NCBI RefSeq assembly: GCF_932294415.1
Contig: NC_065536.1
Coordinates: 8,430,474-8,494,473, forward strand
DNA length: 64,000 nt
From: Quercus robur
Lineage: Eukaryota > Streptophyta > Magnoliopsida > Fagales > Fagaceae
Direction: 5' to 3'
Each line of letters begins with the position of its first letter. The first letter of the stretch is position 1. This document shows positions 32,717 to 43,832 of the stretch, piece by piece. The notes below the pieces were generated by a model. The model saw only the letters and a list, made by a program, of their open reading frames with translations. It ran no database searches and was not told where the DNA came from. Both the position numbers and the translations under genes were made by a program.

Positions 32717-33834
32717 TGATTCAACTCATTCAATGGATAAAAGCAAATCTATAAACAAGGAAGCATTTGATTCCGTGATAGTGTTTTTTACTTTTCTGCA
32801 CTGTTGATAGAACTCATTATTATATTAAGAAGACCTTATTTCAACAAAAATCAAGACACGTATTATTGATGAAAATATAATAAGCAATATTTCCAAGATA
32901 AAAGCAAGTACATATCTCTTGATAGCTAAAAAAGGCACCTCTCACTTAAAACCAATTACTGAAATTTTGTCTTGAAGGGGTTGATTCACTTGGGAGGACT
33001 CCGAGCAGACAAAAAATATGAGAGGAACAAAACAAAACCTGTATAGAGTGAAATCTCAATGGAATAAGTAGAACATGATAGTGTAAAGTTTTATGTAATA
33101 GCACCAATTTTAAATGCTGTATTGCTTTTCCCCGGGTAGACATGACCTAATCAACAAAGAGATGGACATGACCTAATCAACAAAGTGTTGAAATGTCTTT
33201 TATTCAGAGGATTCAAAGAATTCAGTGCATCAACAACCATTTCTACATGGATCCGAGAAACTCCTTTGTCTTTGTTAATAATTACATCACAATCCGCAAT
33301 CAGGAACCATAAGTTTGAAAAATATGAATCAGAAGTTAAACACAATACAAAAGCTGGAAAAATAACCATAATCTAGGAGAAAATTTTCACATGCACGCAC
33401 ACGCACTCAAGTAACAAACAAGTCAGATCTAAAGATTGGCAAAGTCATTTCACGCCTTATGTGGCTTACACCAATAAGCCCCACCCCAACCATGGTTTCT
33501 GTCTTTCTGAACATGGTCCAGACCTCCTTAGATTAGAAGAATAATATATATATCTATATAATAACTAATAGCCGAAACGTTTGACTTTTTGTTGACCTTA
33601 CCTCATTGCACCATGTGGCTACATAAATTAATGCCACGTCTACCATTAAAAAAAGTAGAACAATGTATCTTTTCGGTGGTGACTTATTTAGTTTCAGTGG
33701 GTAACTACTTATTTGTTTATATACGCTGATTATGTTGTGTTTTCTTCTTTCCGTTTTTCTGTTTTCTGTTTTTTTTTTTTTTTTTTTTCCCCGCTGCAAG
33801 AACAAACTCAGCGAACGTTGTGAATCAAAAACAG

Positions 33835-34345
33835 AGTGTCCTTGATGCTACTGCTACTGGTAATTCTTTTCTTCACAAACATTAGTTGGTCTTGCTTACT
33901 CTTGCATTAGCTGGTCTAACTCTTTCAAACCCATACCGTTTCATTGGATAGTTATTTACAGCGAAGATTGTGGAGAAAAAACAGAGTAACCCAGCACAGG
34001 TTGTGGAGAAAAAACAGAGTAACCCACAAAATCACTACGGTAACCTTCCACTAATTTGGTAGAAATATTGGTTTTCCATTGTATGTTTTGATTTATACAA
34101 CTTTAGTAAATTTTCTAAATTACGCTATGTTTGCTTTGGCGAAAGAAAAAAACAATGTTTCCAGACTCCGATTTTGATGTTCTTAGTGTCCGTTTTTCTC
34201 TTCTCTATGAATGTTGGGTTTTCCTTTTTCATATTTTAGGACTCAATTTACTTTCGGTGGTCATATAGATTTTGATGTTGGATTACATAGTAACGTTGGG
34301 TTACTATCTTTTGTTTGCTTTTTGTTTTCTTCTCTCCATTTTCCC

Positions 34346-34391
<46 letters not shown>

Positions 34392-34600
34392 CACGCTGTG
34401 ACAATAGACCCAGCGAAGGTTCTTCACAAATATTAGTTGCTCTTACTTATTCTTGCATTAGTTGCTCTAACTCTTTCAAACCCACATTGTTGACATTTCG
34501 TTTTCTGTTTTGTGTTTTGTTTTTTCCCTCTGTTAGAAGGAACCCAGCAAAGGTTGTGGAGAAAAAAAACAGAGTAGCCCAGCAAAATCATTACGGTAAC
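33835..34600 (+). repeat. Imperfect repeats with exon-like units in Helitron 5' half
   Basis: Words such as GGTTGTGGAGAAAAAACAGA, GTAACCCAGCA and AAATCA(C/T)TACGGTAAC recur at about 33966, 34000 and 34545. A longer block CTTGCATTAG(C/T)TG(G/C)TCTAACTCTTTC recurs at 33905 and 34455. Long T runs (34350-34391) precede the second set. Each unit ends in a GTAA donor-like junction, which suggests duplicated 5' exons. Confidence 0.65.
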
Positions 34601-34913
34601 TGATTTATTCTTTTCTAATATTATTACTTTTTCAAACAACAACTTTAGATAACCTTACAATGCAACAGTAAAACGAATATAGTAAATAGAATATGTTTGT
34701 TTTGGCGATTTAAAAACAAATGTTAGACATGTTGATGAGAAATATAAAAGCCATGGAAGAAGGTTTTTGGCATTACAGGAACTGTTCAATTTGTCAACAG
34801 ATTGTATATTTCTATTTTAATTTTTTTTTCCTTAATAATAAGGAATGTTAATAGCTAAGACATTGAAATTTTGTGCATAAGGTATGTATAATTGAAATTT
34901 TTCCTTAATGCAG

Positions 34914-35658
34914 GCTTCCCAATCCCAAGGTATGTATAATATAAAAGTATAAATATATATATATATATATATATATAAAGAAAAGTGAAAAAAAAAATAA
35001 TTAAAATTATATCTACCATGCCTTCTTTCAGGTATAGAATTGAACTGAAAGTTGAAGATGACACAGGATTAACAACATTCATTTTATTTGATTCTATGGC
35101 TGAAAAATTACTCCATATATTAGCAAAAGAACTTATAAATAAATGTTCACAGGTGAGAATTTGAAATTCACAAATAGTTCTTAATATATTCTTTAGTATA
35201 ATTGATCTTACAATTTATGTCCTACTATTTCTACAAGGTACCTGAAGAGTTTGACATGCCTATGCAAATAGCAAACCTTATTGGGAAAACATTTGTCTTC
35301 CAATTGGAACTCAATGATTATAACCTCAAACAAGGATGGGAGATCTACACAGTAAAGAAAGTTTTTGATCCTGTTATGCAGATTGACAATTCAGTTAAAC
35401 TTGATCAAATAACTGATGTGAGTACTTTTATATTAAATTTAAATAAAAAAATTAGATATTTTTAATGTTACTTATTCATATCAGAATAAAATTTACACCA
35501 TATTCTTTTAACAGTATTATATGAGCGATGCTACAAATGATTCTGACAACAACTTACCAAGTGAAAAAGATGCTAATCCTACAAATGATGCAAGTCATGT
35601 ACAGCTCACACCTATTGCAGATCGACAAAAGAGGAAAAGGAAACAAGAACTCCTTTAA
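34914..35658 (+). pseudogene. RPA1-like C-terminal exons in Helitron
   Basis: Exons with AG/GT borders and matching phase: 34914-34929 (16 nt, ending FPIPR in register with the larger gene), 35032-35152 (YRIELKVEDDTGLTTFILFD), 35238-35417 (LIGKTFVFQLELNDY, EIYTVKKVFDP) and 35515-35658, ending KRKRKQELL and a stop. They correspond exon for exon to the gene at 1-1900 from its 318-198 exon onward. The zinc-ribbon exon upstream is reduced to 16 nt, and the DUF223 and middle OB exons are absent. A short protein could in principle be spliced, but I see no clear start, so I treat it as a captured or decayed fragment. Confidence 0.78.
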
Positions 35659-35857
35659 TATGTTGAAACTTATGTTACAAATTATTTCAACTTTTCTTAC
35701 AATAATGCAATCACCATTACGAAGGTGTTCTGCTATCTGTTGGGAATAGATAAATGACCTTACAAAATAGTTAACAAAGGAATAGGTGGTGTTAAATATT
35801 CTGAGAAATTGATGTTAATGGTTTTGTCTACGTGTGTATTGGTTATATTTGATGGAT

Positions 35858-36032
35858 GCATGTTATCCACCTGTTGTATTGGTCTTACTTGATGTATAAA
35901 TGATGGTCCACCTGTTGTTTTCTCATATTTTTGGCAATTTACTGGTTTTGCATGACTGTCCACCTGTTGTATTGGTTTCAATTGATTCATGCATGATAGT
36001 CCACCTGTTGATTTCTCATGATAGTCTACGTG
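35858..36032. repeat. Short tandem array with CCACCTGTTG core
   Basis: Four copies of (G/T)TCCACCTGTTG(T/A)T(A/T)T at 35868, 35909, 35959 and 36000, plus a variant CTACGTGTTGTT near 36026. Spacing is irregular (about 40-50 bp). It follows the RPA1 stop within the Helitron. Confidence 0.65.
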
Positions 36033-36263
36033 TTGTTCTTACTGACTAATGTCTCTTTGAACTTTCTTTGCCTATTGCTTTTACTTTTCATCAAAGAAGA
36101 GACTTTTACCTTTTGTTAAAAGTGTGGAAGTGTGCCCTGACCCACGTGAACCCTTTTTTATTTTATTTTTTTATTTAATTATTTATTTATTTTAAGTAAT
36201 TTTTATTATTCATCCAAAAAAAAAATCATCAAAAGTATAATCTATGTATTTTCTTTTATTTAT

Positions 36264-36434
36264 GAATTATGCTAGGACCACATAAATAGGCAAAATTTTG
36301 TGTCGCATGGTGAGTTATGATTGGTAAAAATATGTTCTCACATGGCCCATTGACACATCTTTGCCAATTACAACAAATCATGTGGCAAGTTGTAGTACAA
36401 AATTGTGTCCATTTATGTGGTCCTAGCACAATTC
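36264..36434. mobile_element. Small MITE in Helitron (171 bp)
   Basis: Inverted ends GAATTATGCTAGGACCACAT and GAATTGTGCTAGGACCACAT. The interior shares CCAATTACA..GTTGTAGTA(C/A)AAAATTGTG with the element at 59881-60039, so both belong to one family. There is no coding region. Confidence 0.75.
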
Positions 36435-37142
36435 TAAAGGTTAAACATATATGTAAATTATCATTTTAAATATTTGCAACAAATTATATAGATTTTGAAT
36501 AATGAATATAAAAAATTAGAGGTAAACCGAAATTGTACACCAGTATTAATCGATATCGAAATATTTCCTTTTTTTTTTATCAAACTGAAATGGCCACGGA
36601 TAGTATTGACTTCCTTGTGCTATACTATGCAGCATATCTATTAAAAACGCACTATAATAGACTCTATAATAATATATTTAATTTTTATATTTAATATGTT
36701 TGCACAAAAAAAATAATATAACCCTATATATAGTAATTTTAATGTGTTTATAATACGTAATATTGGAAAAGTAAGTCGTACGCCTATCATGCACCTTTCA
36801 TATATAATTCAACTTTACAGCGGGTATATTCAGCAAAAAAAAAAAAAAAAAGTTCAAAAATCAAAAGAGATTTACTAAAACTCAATTACATGTTATATAT
36901 TTTCTAAATTTTCTTTACTTATGATGAATGATGATATATTCATCATGTTTGTATGTGTTGAGACAATGTTGTCACTTTTAGATGGTTCTTGGACTTAAAA
37001 AATCTTTATTTTTCATTTCAAATGTCTGAAACGTATAACTGATAGCAAATGTTTTAGATACATGATTTTCTTTTACAAATTCAATTTTGTTGTTGTAGTA
37101 AAATAAACCAAGATTAAATTTTATATTATACTCAATAATTTT
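36435..37142. other. AT-rich 3' part of Helitron
   Basis: No gene recognised. It is the AT-rich stretch leading to the terminal hairpin. Confidence 0.5.
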
Positions 37143-37170
37143 CCCGTGCATCGCACGGGTTAGCGACTAG
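37143..37170 (+). other. Helitron 3' terminal hairpin and CTAG end
   Basis: CCCGTGC and GCACGGG form a perfect 7-bp stem with a 3-base loop, 7 bases before CTAG. This is the transposition terminator of Helitrons. Confidence 0.9.
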
Positions 37171-37229
37171 TATATATATATATTTATAACGAGGGCTAAA
37201 TTTAATGATTTAGTGGATTGGAAAATTGC

Positions 37230-37570
37230 AAGTACATACTTATGGATAAAAGGTCTAGGTATTTGGAAATTGAGTACTTTTAAGTTTTAACCATGCTTTG
37301 TTGGGAAAGTGGTTATGGAGATTTACAGAGAAGAATGGTAATGAGGAGAGTTGGAATACACACCAGTTTGTACAACATATGGCTTGGGAGTTTATAAAGT
37401 GATCAAAGCAAGGTAAGATTCCTTTTCCAGTTTCACATTAAGGATGGAACAAGAGCATGTTTTTGGTATGATATTTGGTGTGCTGATAGAGCTTTAGTGT
37501 CTTTATTCGCCGAGTTTAGAAGGAGATAAAAGCCGGGTGAGATTCCTTTTCCAGATATGTTGGATTTCAT
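37230..37570 (+). pseudogene. LINE ORF2 fragment
   Basis: LLGKWLWRF-like text after ALLGKW (about 37292-37325) and ESWNTHQFVQHMAWEF, then FHIKDGTRACFWYDIWCADR (about 37424-37483), match the plant LINE ORF2 region downstream of RT. Frame changes and stops are present. It abuts the Helitron 3' end on the left. Confidence 0.7.
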
Positions 37571-37574
37571 GTTT

Positions 37575-37678
37575 GGGAAATTACACATGCACCTAGTGGG
37601 TCATGAACCTACAACTTCACTCCCCTACCTCTCTCTTACAGGGGAAGGAGGTGCCAATTGAGCTAGATCTCATTGGTG
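37575..37678 (-). mobile_element. tRNA-derived SINE copy
   Basis: On the minus strand: CCAATGAGATCTAGCTCAAT then TGGCACCTCC, with TAGCTCAATTGG as an A-box-like motif. Further on is GTAGGTTCATGAC, a B-box-like motif, then CCACTAGGTGCATGTGTAA. It aligns with 25321-25428. Confidence 0.6.
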
Positions 37679-38118
37679 TACACAATAGCACAATTTGTAT
37701 GAGTTCCACTCACCATTGTGAATTGGATTTGATAAACAATTATTTTGAGTTGTATTTAGCCCAAATTCATGTAATAGGGAATAAAAGATAAGGTGCCCTG
37801 GGCAATAAATAGACATAGTCATTTCACTAAATTAAGAATAGTTTTTTGATATCTTTGTTTGAATATTACATTATGACTAGGGGTTGTCATGTATAACCAC
37901 AGTTGATTTTTGGACAATATGAATGTCCGTTTGTAATTCTTTAAGGAAGCTCACCATTTCAAACTTTCCTTTCTCTTGATAAAATGCCTAACTTATCTAT
38001 TGTTTATAGTAAAAAAATATACTGATTAAAAAATAAGATGATAATAATTACCTTTACCTATCATAAAATGATTTGCTAAGTCCTGAATTTCATTTCATTG
38101 ATAGTGACATTATATATA
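37679..38118. other. Non-coding interval
   Basis: No supported gene or element end. Confidence 0.4.
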
Positions 38119-38123
38119 TATAT

Positions 38124-38807
38124 TGTGGGGCCAGAGAACTTGTGACCCCGACCCACTTTACGTTAGGGTCCAAGGCCCGAGCCGAGGAGGGACATTACTG
38201 AGGACATACAGTGAAAGTCCAAATGGCCTAGAGATATAGCCGAGGACGATTCTGTCCTCAGCATCTCAAAGCGCTCCTCAAAGAAAGGGCAAGTACGGTA
38301 TAGGAACAGTTTAAGGAAAAGCTGAATACCTCCGTATTGATAAAGAAAGGACCCCTGAACAATATGACGACAAAGGACAAAGGAAAGGCTGCCATTACTG
38401 CAATTAAATACTTTGCGCCTGACAGAGCAATGCTTTTCAGATTTTACAACCACCCCCAATCACTTTGGGTATGGGCTGATAGGACAAGTATCAGCCCTAG
38501 AAAGCTGAACCTACACGTGGACGTTGGAGGGAGGGTAAATGCTAGTATAAAAAGAGAAGTAAGCAATCCAGAAAAGATGCTGGGAAGAAAAGGCCAAGAA
38601 TCAGAGCCTCCCAGGCCGTGCCGAGGAGAAAGACTTCTTGGGCAAACATGGTTCACCTCTGGACGCGTCCACCGTGAAAACCATGACTAACCACTGTCCG
38701 GTGACCAAGGCCTAGCCTTTCAGCCCACTCTCTACAAATTTTATTGTTTGAGCCTTTAACGTACGAACCCAATACCAGTTTGGGATCGTACAAATTGAGT
38801 CCTTACA
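38124..38807 (+). repeat. Solo LTR (TGTGGGG family)
   Basis: It starts TGTGGGGCCAGAG and ends TTGAGTCCTTACA, with TATAT on both sides (inside a TA microsatellite, so the duplication is not conclusive). It shares GCCCGAGCCGAGGA, GGGCTGATAGGACAAGTATC and CACGTGGACGTTGG with the LTR at 53770. TATAAAAAGAGAAG near 38545 is a likely LTR promoter. No interior follows. Confidence 0.85.
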
Positions 38808-39640
38808 TATATATATATATATATATACACACACAATAGGAAACCTATAGCGTCCACTTTATGATACTTGCTCTTTATCACTAAGCCAAGACACCAATTG
38901 GTTTCTTTTAGGTGTGGGCGGGATTTGAACCCAAGTCATTAGTTGAACAACAAGAAACTTTACCAATTGGCTAATTGGAAACCACCATTGATAGTGCCAT
39001 TCTTTTACTGGAGGATTCGAGCAAAAGTAGAAATATTTGTGGGGACAAATTGATAGTGCCCATTCTTTTGCTTGTTAGCTTTGATGACTTTTTAGAGGTA
39101 TTCCAAGACATGAGACTAATTATGGAACAAAGAAACCATCAAATCAAAAAAAACAGAAAAAAAAAGAAAGAAAAAGAACATCTAAATATATTTGACCAAG
39201 CAGCATCCTGCCACTGGCTAATAGTAAGGCACGAAGGATGATAGATAGCCTAGGTCTAAGAATCACCAATTGTCCAGTACCATGCTGAGATAAGAGTAAA
39301 CCTAGAAGTCTAAATTATAAAAATTTTAATTACATTAGCAGGCCTTCAGAGTGTAAATAAATGTGTAACTATAAAAATTTAGATATTAGGAAATTGAATT
39401 ATAAGAGCACATGCTAGAGTACCTTTGCGACCTACTTTGTAAGTTCCCCTTGCAAATATATAGTACTTATCTTCACCTGTCATATACATCAGACCTAGTT
39501 AGAAATCAACATAAGCCTGAACCTTAAAATAAGAACAGACGTAAAATATTATGTTTCAAAGCTATAGAACAAATCAGAGAAAACGATAACATTATACAAG
39601 TAAAATAATTTTTATTCAAAACTGGAGATAGTCCAAATAC
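38808..39640. other. Non-coding interval
   Basis: No gene. GGGATTTGAACCC near 38931 looks like a tRNA T-arm on the minus strand, but no cloverleaf forms around it. Confidence 0.45.
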
Positions 39641-39689
39641 ACAATATGCAATTATGTACAGTGAACTACTCCCAAAGAAATACAATATC

Positions 39690-39880
39690 TAGCTCACAAG
39701 ATCTCAAAAAAAAAAAAAAAAAACGAGGGAATGCTTCCCAATACTGTCATCTGCGCAACATCATTTGCTTAATTACATTATTAGTCCTATCAACTCCACC
39801 AAAATCTCTACCATTCCTCTCTTGCCAAATAGTCCACAACACACACAAGGGAATAGCCTTCCAAATCTCCAAAATTCCTT
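39690..39880 (-). pseudogene. LINE ORF2 C-terminal fragment
   Basis: The minus strand reads IWKAIPLCVLWTIWQERNGR then DFGG, the conserved end of plant LINE ORF2. On the minus strand it is followed by a T run (39704-39721 in plus coordinates are A). Only the end of the element is left. Confidence 0.7.
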
Positions 39881-40179
39881 AGACAATAAAAATTTTCCTT
39901 TCCAACATCTAAAATCAGTCTTCAGCATGACCCCAAAAGAGAGTAAACACAAACATGCTCAATTTTCACATACTAAAATGCAAGACCAAATCTGTAATAT
40001 GTACAGAAACCAAACATTGAATTGGTCTCAAGCCAAAAATTCCCACCACAGGGTCTACCTTGTCCACCACCCATGAATTTGCTAAAACCCCAAAAACCCT
40101 TCAGAACTCGTTTCTTGAACTCAACAATACAGATGCCAAAATTTTGACATTGGAGATAAAATAAAAAGCACACAAACTT

Positions 40180-40689
40180 GGAACTCTTACACTATTATAA
40201 CAAAAGACAATGTTTAGAAAACATAAATCATATATAAAAAAAAAATAAAAAAAGAAAAAAAACCAAAGTTAACAACAACCACAATGGTAGTGTGAAAAGT
40301 GTAGTTAAACTTTAATCCTTTGATTCTGAGATGATTACTACATCACAAACAAAAGTAACAATGATTGTTCAATTTCCAATTTTGATGAAATAAGTGAGTG
40401 CCAAATAAATAATGAAGAAATGGGGTTTGGGTGAAGAAGAAGAAGAAGAAAAGGTGTAAGTGAAGCTACTTGAGACAGGGTCTATAGGAAAGAGAGCCCA
40501 CACCATAGTTTGTCAAATTTCTTCTTCTTTCTGATTTCTATCTCTTGTCGTTTTATTAGTCGAACGGAAGCACCACGAGCGATACAAACAGACCGAGGGC
40601 CAATGTGTGCGTTACTAGACTACTAGTTACTACCACTTGCCAATTACATGGCCAATTTCAACAAGGCTGATCCACAGCGCCGTTATGCA
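40180..40689. other. Non-coding interval
   Basis: No supported gene. It contains a GAAGAAGAAGAAG run near 40435. Confidence 0.4.
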
Positions 40690-40697
40690 GTTTGCAA

Positions 40698-41214
40698 CAA
40701 GGTTTTCAGACCCAGACCATTCATTGAACCGTAAAAGGGAGAAGTTTAAGGTTTTTGAGGTCGAATCGAGGTTGAACCGGAGTCGAACCATGATGACGTC
40801 ATAATTAATTTAATAATTAATTAAAGCCTAAATATAGATATTAAATTTAGGCGAAAAGCACATTTTAGTCTCTACATTTTCAGGCGATTCCCATTTTAGT
40901 CCCTAAATTTTATTTTTACCGTTTTTAGTCCCTATTCTGAAAAACGCTTTTTATTTTGGTCCCTGCCGTTACATCAGAAGCGGAAATTGCATAGCTGGCA
41001 AATGGCATGCACTGTTGGCCTGATGTGACCATTAAAATAATAATAAAAAATGCTACGTCAGCATTTAAACTAAAAAAAATTAATTTATTAATTTTAACTA
41101 AATAAAAAAAATTAAAAACAGAATTAAAAACTAAAAATCATATAAATTGAGATCTAAGTGTGTCTTGAACAAGAACAACAAGACACAAGCTCAAATCCAA
41201 GAACACAAACCCAG

Positions 41215-41249
<35 letters not shown>

Positions 41250-42732
41250 CCATCAAAGCATTAGTTCAAACCCACTCCGATCTCCGCCGATCCAAACCCA
41301 CGCACACATCATAGCACACACCTAGTTTTGATCACGCCCAGATCAACCTAGAAACCCACTGATCCAAACCCATGCACACATCACAACACACACCCAGCTC
41401 CGGTCATGCTCAGATCAACCCAGAAATCTACCACCCAACAAATACCAAATCAGAACAATCACTTACCCAAACCATAACTTACTGATTTGTTTTCTGTTTC
41501 ACTCAATGGAGATATCTCACAATCCACACCGATCTAAGCTCCATGCCGATCTGAGAGTGAGGACCGTTTGGTTCTCCACACAAAAAAAAAAAAAAAAAAA
41601 AAAAAAATCTAAGCTCCGATCTGAGAATGAGGAAGGACAGAGAGACTGAGATCTACAGATTCGACGATCCAAACCCAGAAATTGATGCGTTAGCTATGGG
41701 TTCAAAAGGGTTTTTCAGTTTGGGTTTTTCTTTTACACTAATGATTGTTTTTTCAATAGTGTTAGGGGAGATGGTTTTTGGGGACTAACATTTTTGAGAG
41801 ATGAGTTTTCGGGGAAGGAGAGTTTTTTTATTATCCGGTTCTAGTTTTAGTTAATAGAAGAAGTGTCAGGTGGATAAATAGTGAAAAATACCTTCTTCTT
41901 TCTTTTTGTTTGTTTTTTTAATTTCTGGGTTTGTGTTCTTGGATTTGAGTTTGTGTTCTTGTTGTTCTTGTTCAAGACACACTTAGATCTCAATTCATAT
42001 GATTTTTAGTTTTTAATTCTGTTTTTAATTTTTTTTATTTAGTTAAAATTAATAAATTAATTTTTTTAATTTAAATGCTGACGTGGCATTTTTTATTATT
42101 ATTTTAATGGCCACGTCAGGCCAACAGTGCATGTCGTTTGCCAGCTATGCAATTTCCGTTTCTGATGTAACGGCAGGGACCAAAATAAAAAGCGTTTTTC
42201 AGGATAGGGACTAAAAACGGTAAAAATAAAATTTATGGACTAAAATGGGAATCGCCTGAAAATGTAGAGACTAAAATGTGTTTTTCGTCTTAAATTTATA
42301 AAACTAACAAAATTGACAATACATCTATATATGTGAAGGAAATTTAATGATTTTCAAGCATATATTTAATAATTAAATAAGAAAGTTAATAAAATAAAAT
42401 AATAACCATGAAAACATTAAAATTTATGATTAATTTTTGAAGTAAAGTTAAATATCTTTGAAGGATTTTAATTATAATTTTTTTTAATTTGTTGTAAGAG
42501 ATGGATAATTTAATTAAATAGAATAAAATTGTGTTAAGTTGTTTAAAAAAAAAAAAATTGTTAAGGGATTGGACCGCACGGTTCTTACCGGTTTGTGCGG
42601 TCCAACCTTGGTTTTAACGGTTCACGGAATTAACAAAAAATCCGATTCTTTATGCTTAAAAAACTGGTTGTCATCCCGGTTCCCGGTTTTCACGGTCCGA
42701 CCTCTTGATCCGATCCGATTTTGAAAACTATG
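40698..42732. mobile_element. hAT-like MITE (about 586 bp) hosting a nested Mutator-like foldback
   Basis: The ends CAAGGTTTTCAGACC and, inverted, CATAGTTTTCAAAATCGG, with a perfect 8-bp duplication GTTTGCAA (40690-40697 and 42733-42740), fit hAT MITEs. The flanks just inside are rich in GAACCG/CGGTTC words, as is common in this MITE type. The middle 1.44 kb is a second element with its own 9-bp TSD. Confidence 0.82.
40850..42289. mobile_element. Mutator-like foldback element, 1440 bp, with 9-bp TSD
   Basis: Inverted arms of nearly 400 bp start GGCGAAAAGCACATTTTAGT and end, inverted, with GACGAAAAACACATTTTAGT. TTAAATTTA flanks both sides (40841-40849 and 42290-42298). The arms pair through CCCTATTCTGAAAAACGC, ATTGCATAGCTGGC and beyond. 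The centre (about 41250-41900) has two poly(A) runs and GATC/CAAACCCA-rich repeats that may be captured host DNA. No transposase is present. Confidence 0.87.
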
Positions 42733-43642
42733 GTTTGCAAGCGACTAAATTCTATAATAGAGAGTGTGGGCTAGTTTTCAAGAAAAATGAATTAAACATG
42801 TGTGAGATATATTTAAATATTTAAGGAGAAAGTGTGCTAATTTTTAAGAAAAAAGTTTCTAAGTTTTTAGGTAGTTTTTTTTTTTTTTTGAATTACAATT
42901 TTGACCTAATTTTTTATTTTTTAAGAATAAGGATTATTTAATTTGATTAGGGGTATTTTTGACTTTTTTTAACCATAACTAATTTTCTGAATCGTCTTAA
43001 TATATATAGAGAAGAGATAATGTCTAACCCCGTACATTCACTTATTCTTTTCCAATTTTTTTAATCGATTTCAATTAACTCAATAGATAAAATATTTTGT
43101 TATCTATATATCATATCATATTATATACTATATAATAAAAGTTGCGCTTAGATACCGTGGTTGCGATTTTTAGATTTTAAAAAAATATATGTAATTTTTC
43201 TTCTTCTATAATTTTTAAGTTGATAAAATTTTAATTTGAATACAATCCAAATTCTTCATATTATCCATGTAATCCTTATTTTGTACGTGTAGTGTATTAT
43301 AAAAAAATGCAGCAACTTTCTTATTTTGTACGAGTAGTGTATTATAAAAAAATGCAACAACTTTCTTATTTTTTAATTACTACACTACACGTAAAAAGAA
43401 AACATATATATATATATATATATATATAAATTCTAATGCATCTTAAATTGCAACAACGTATACTACACTAAAAAAAATGTCTAATGCCTCTTAAATTGCA
43501 AAAACGTAGAGATATAGTGTAATCTAATTCTTCTTATTTTTTAATTACTACACTAAAAAAAAGGTCTAATCCATATTGAAATTTTTTTTTAGATTTAATT
43601 TTTTTAGGAAGAATTTTTTTTAGATTTAAAATGATAAGACAC

Positions 43643-43690
<48 letters not shown>

Positions 43691-43766
43691 CTCATTGCAC
43701 GTGCTTTCACTCAGGTGATGAGGCTTTTTTTTTTGTTAGTGATCCTATTTTGTAGAGTTTTTTTAT

Positions 43767-43768
43767 TC

Positions 43769-43832
<64 letters not shown>
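43767..43832. repeat. (CT)n(TA)n microsatellite
   Basis: A CT run of about 45 bases is followed directly by a TA run. A long A run precedes it at 43647-43687. Confidence 0.9.

Larger units (their letters stand above)
26960..33342 (-). pseudogene. NBS1: NBS1 (nibrin) gene relic, three exons, one intron hosting a Copia
   Basis: NBS1 is the FHA/BRCT subunit of the MRE11-RAD50-NBS1 double-strand-break complex. Seen on the minus strand: an FHA piece at about 33342-33185 (CDVIINKDKGVSRIHVEMVV, then DALNSLNPLNKR); exon 33038-32953 (FCFVPLIFFVCSESSQVNQP, then LQDKISVIG) with AG and GT borders; and a BRCT piece from 27083 (AHITRRLAQECTHVLVDQLR, then PVKEDVLDAIVSKN) whose phase joins exactly as SVI-GAHIT. 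Missing: the exon for the second half of FHA between 33185 and 33040, and any first exon. After VSKN one base seems lost from an A run, shifting IVLSSWE out of frame, and the match then ends. The FHA piece has GCGG where an AG acceptor is expected. This is a broken, partial copy; an intact NBS1 should exist elsewhere. Confidence 0.82.
33553..37170 (+). mobile_element. Complete non-autonomous Helitron with RPA1-like exons
   Basis: The 5' end TCTATATAATAACTAATAGC is preceded by A. The 3' end has a 7-bp-stem hairpin CCCGTGC-ATC-GCACGGG (37143-37159), then TTAGCGACTAG with CTAG at 37167-37170 followed by T. A|TC...CTAG|T is the plant Helitron signature. The 3.6-kb interior holds repeated exon-like units (33.9-34.6 kb), the 3' exons of an RPA1-like gene, a short tandem array and a MITE. 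No Rep/helicase is present, so it depends on an autonomous partner. Confidence 0.88.

Noticed and set aside
26960..33342. A functional NBS1 gene
   Set aside because: A missing FHA exon, a shifted BRCT frame and no first exon make this a relic rather than a working gene.
38925..38945. tRNA gene suggested by GGGATTTGAACCC
   Set aside because: Only a T-arm/B-box-like word is present. No acceptor, D or anticodon stems can be formed around it. Similar words near 47175 and 52710 also lack structure.
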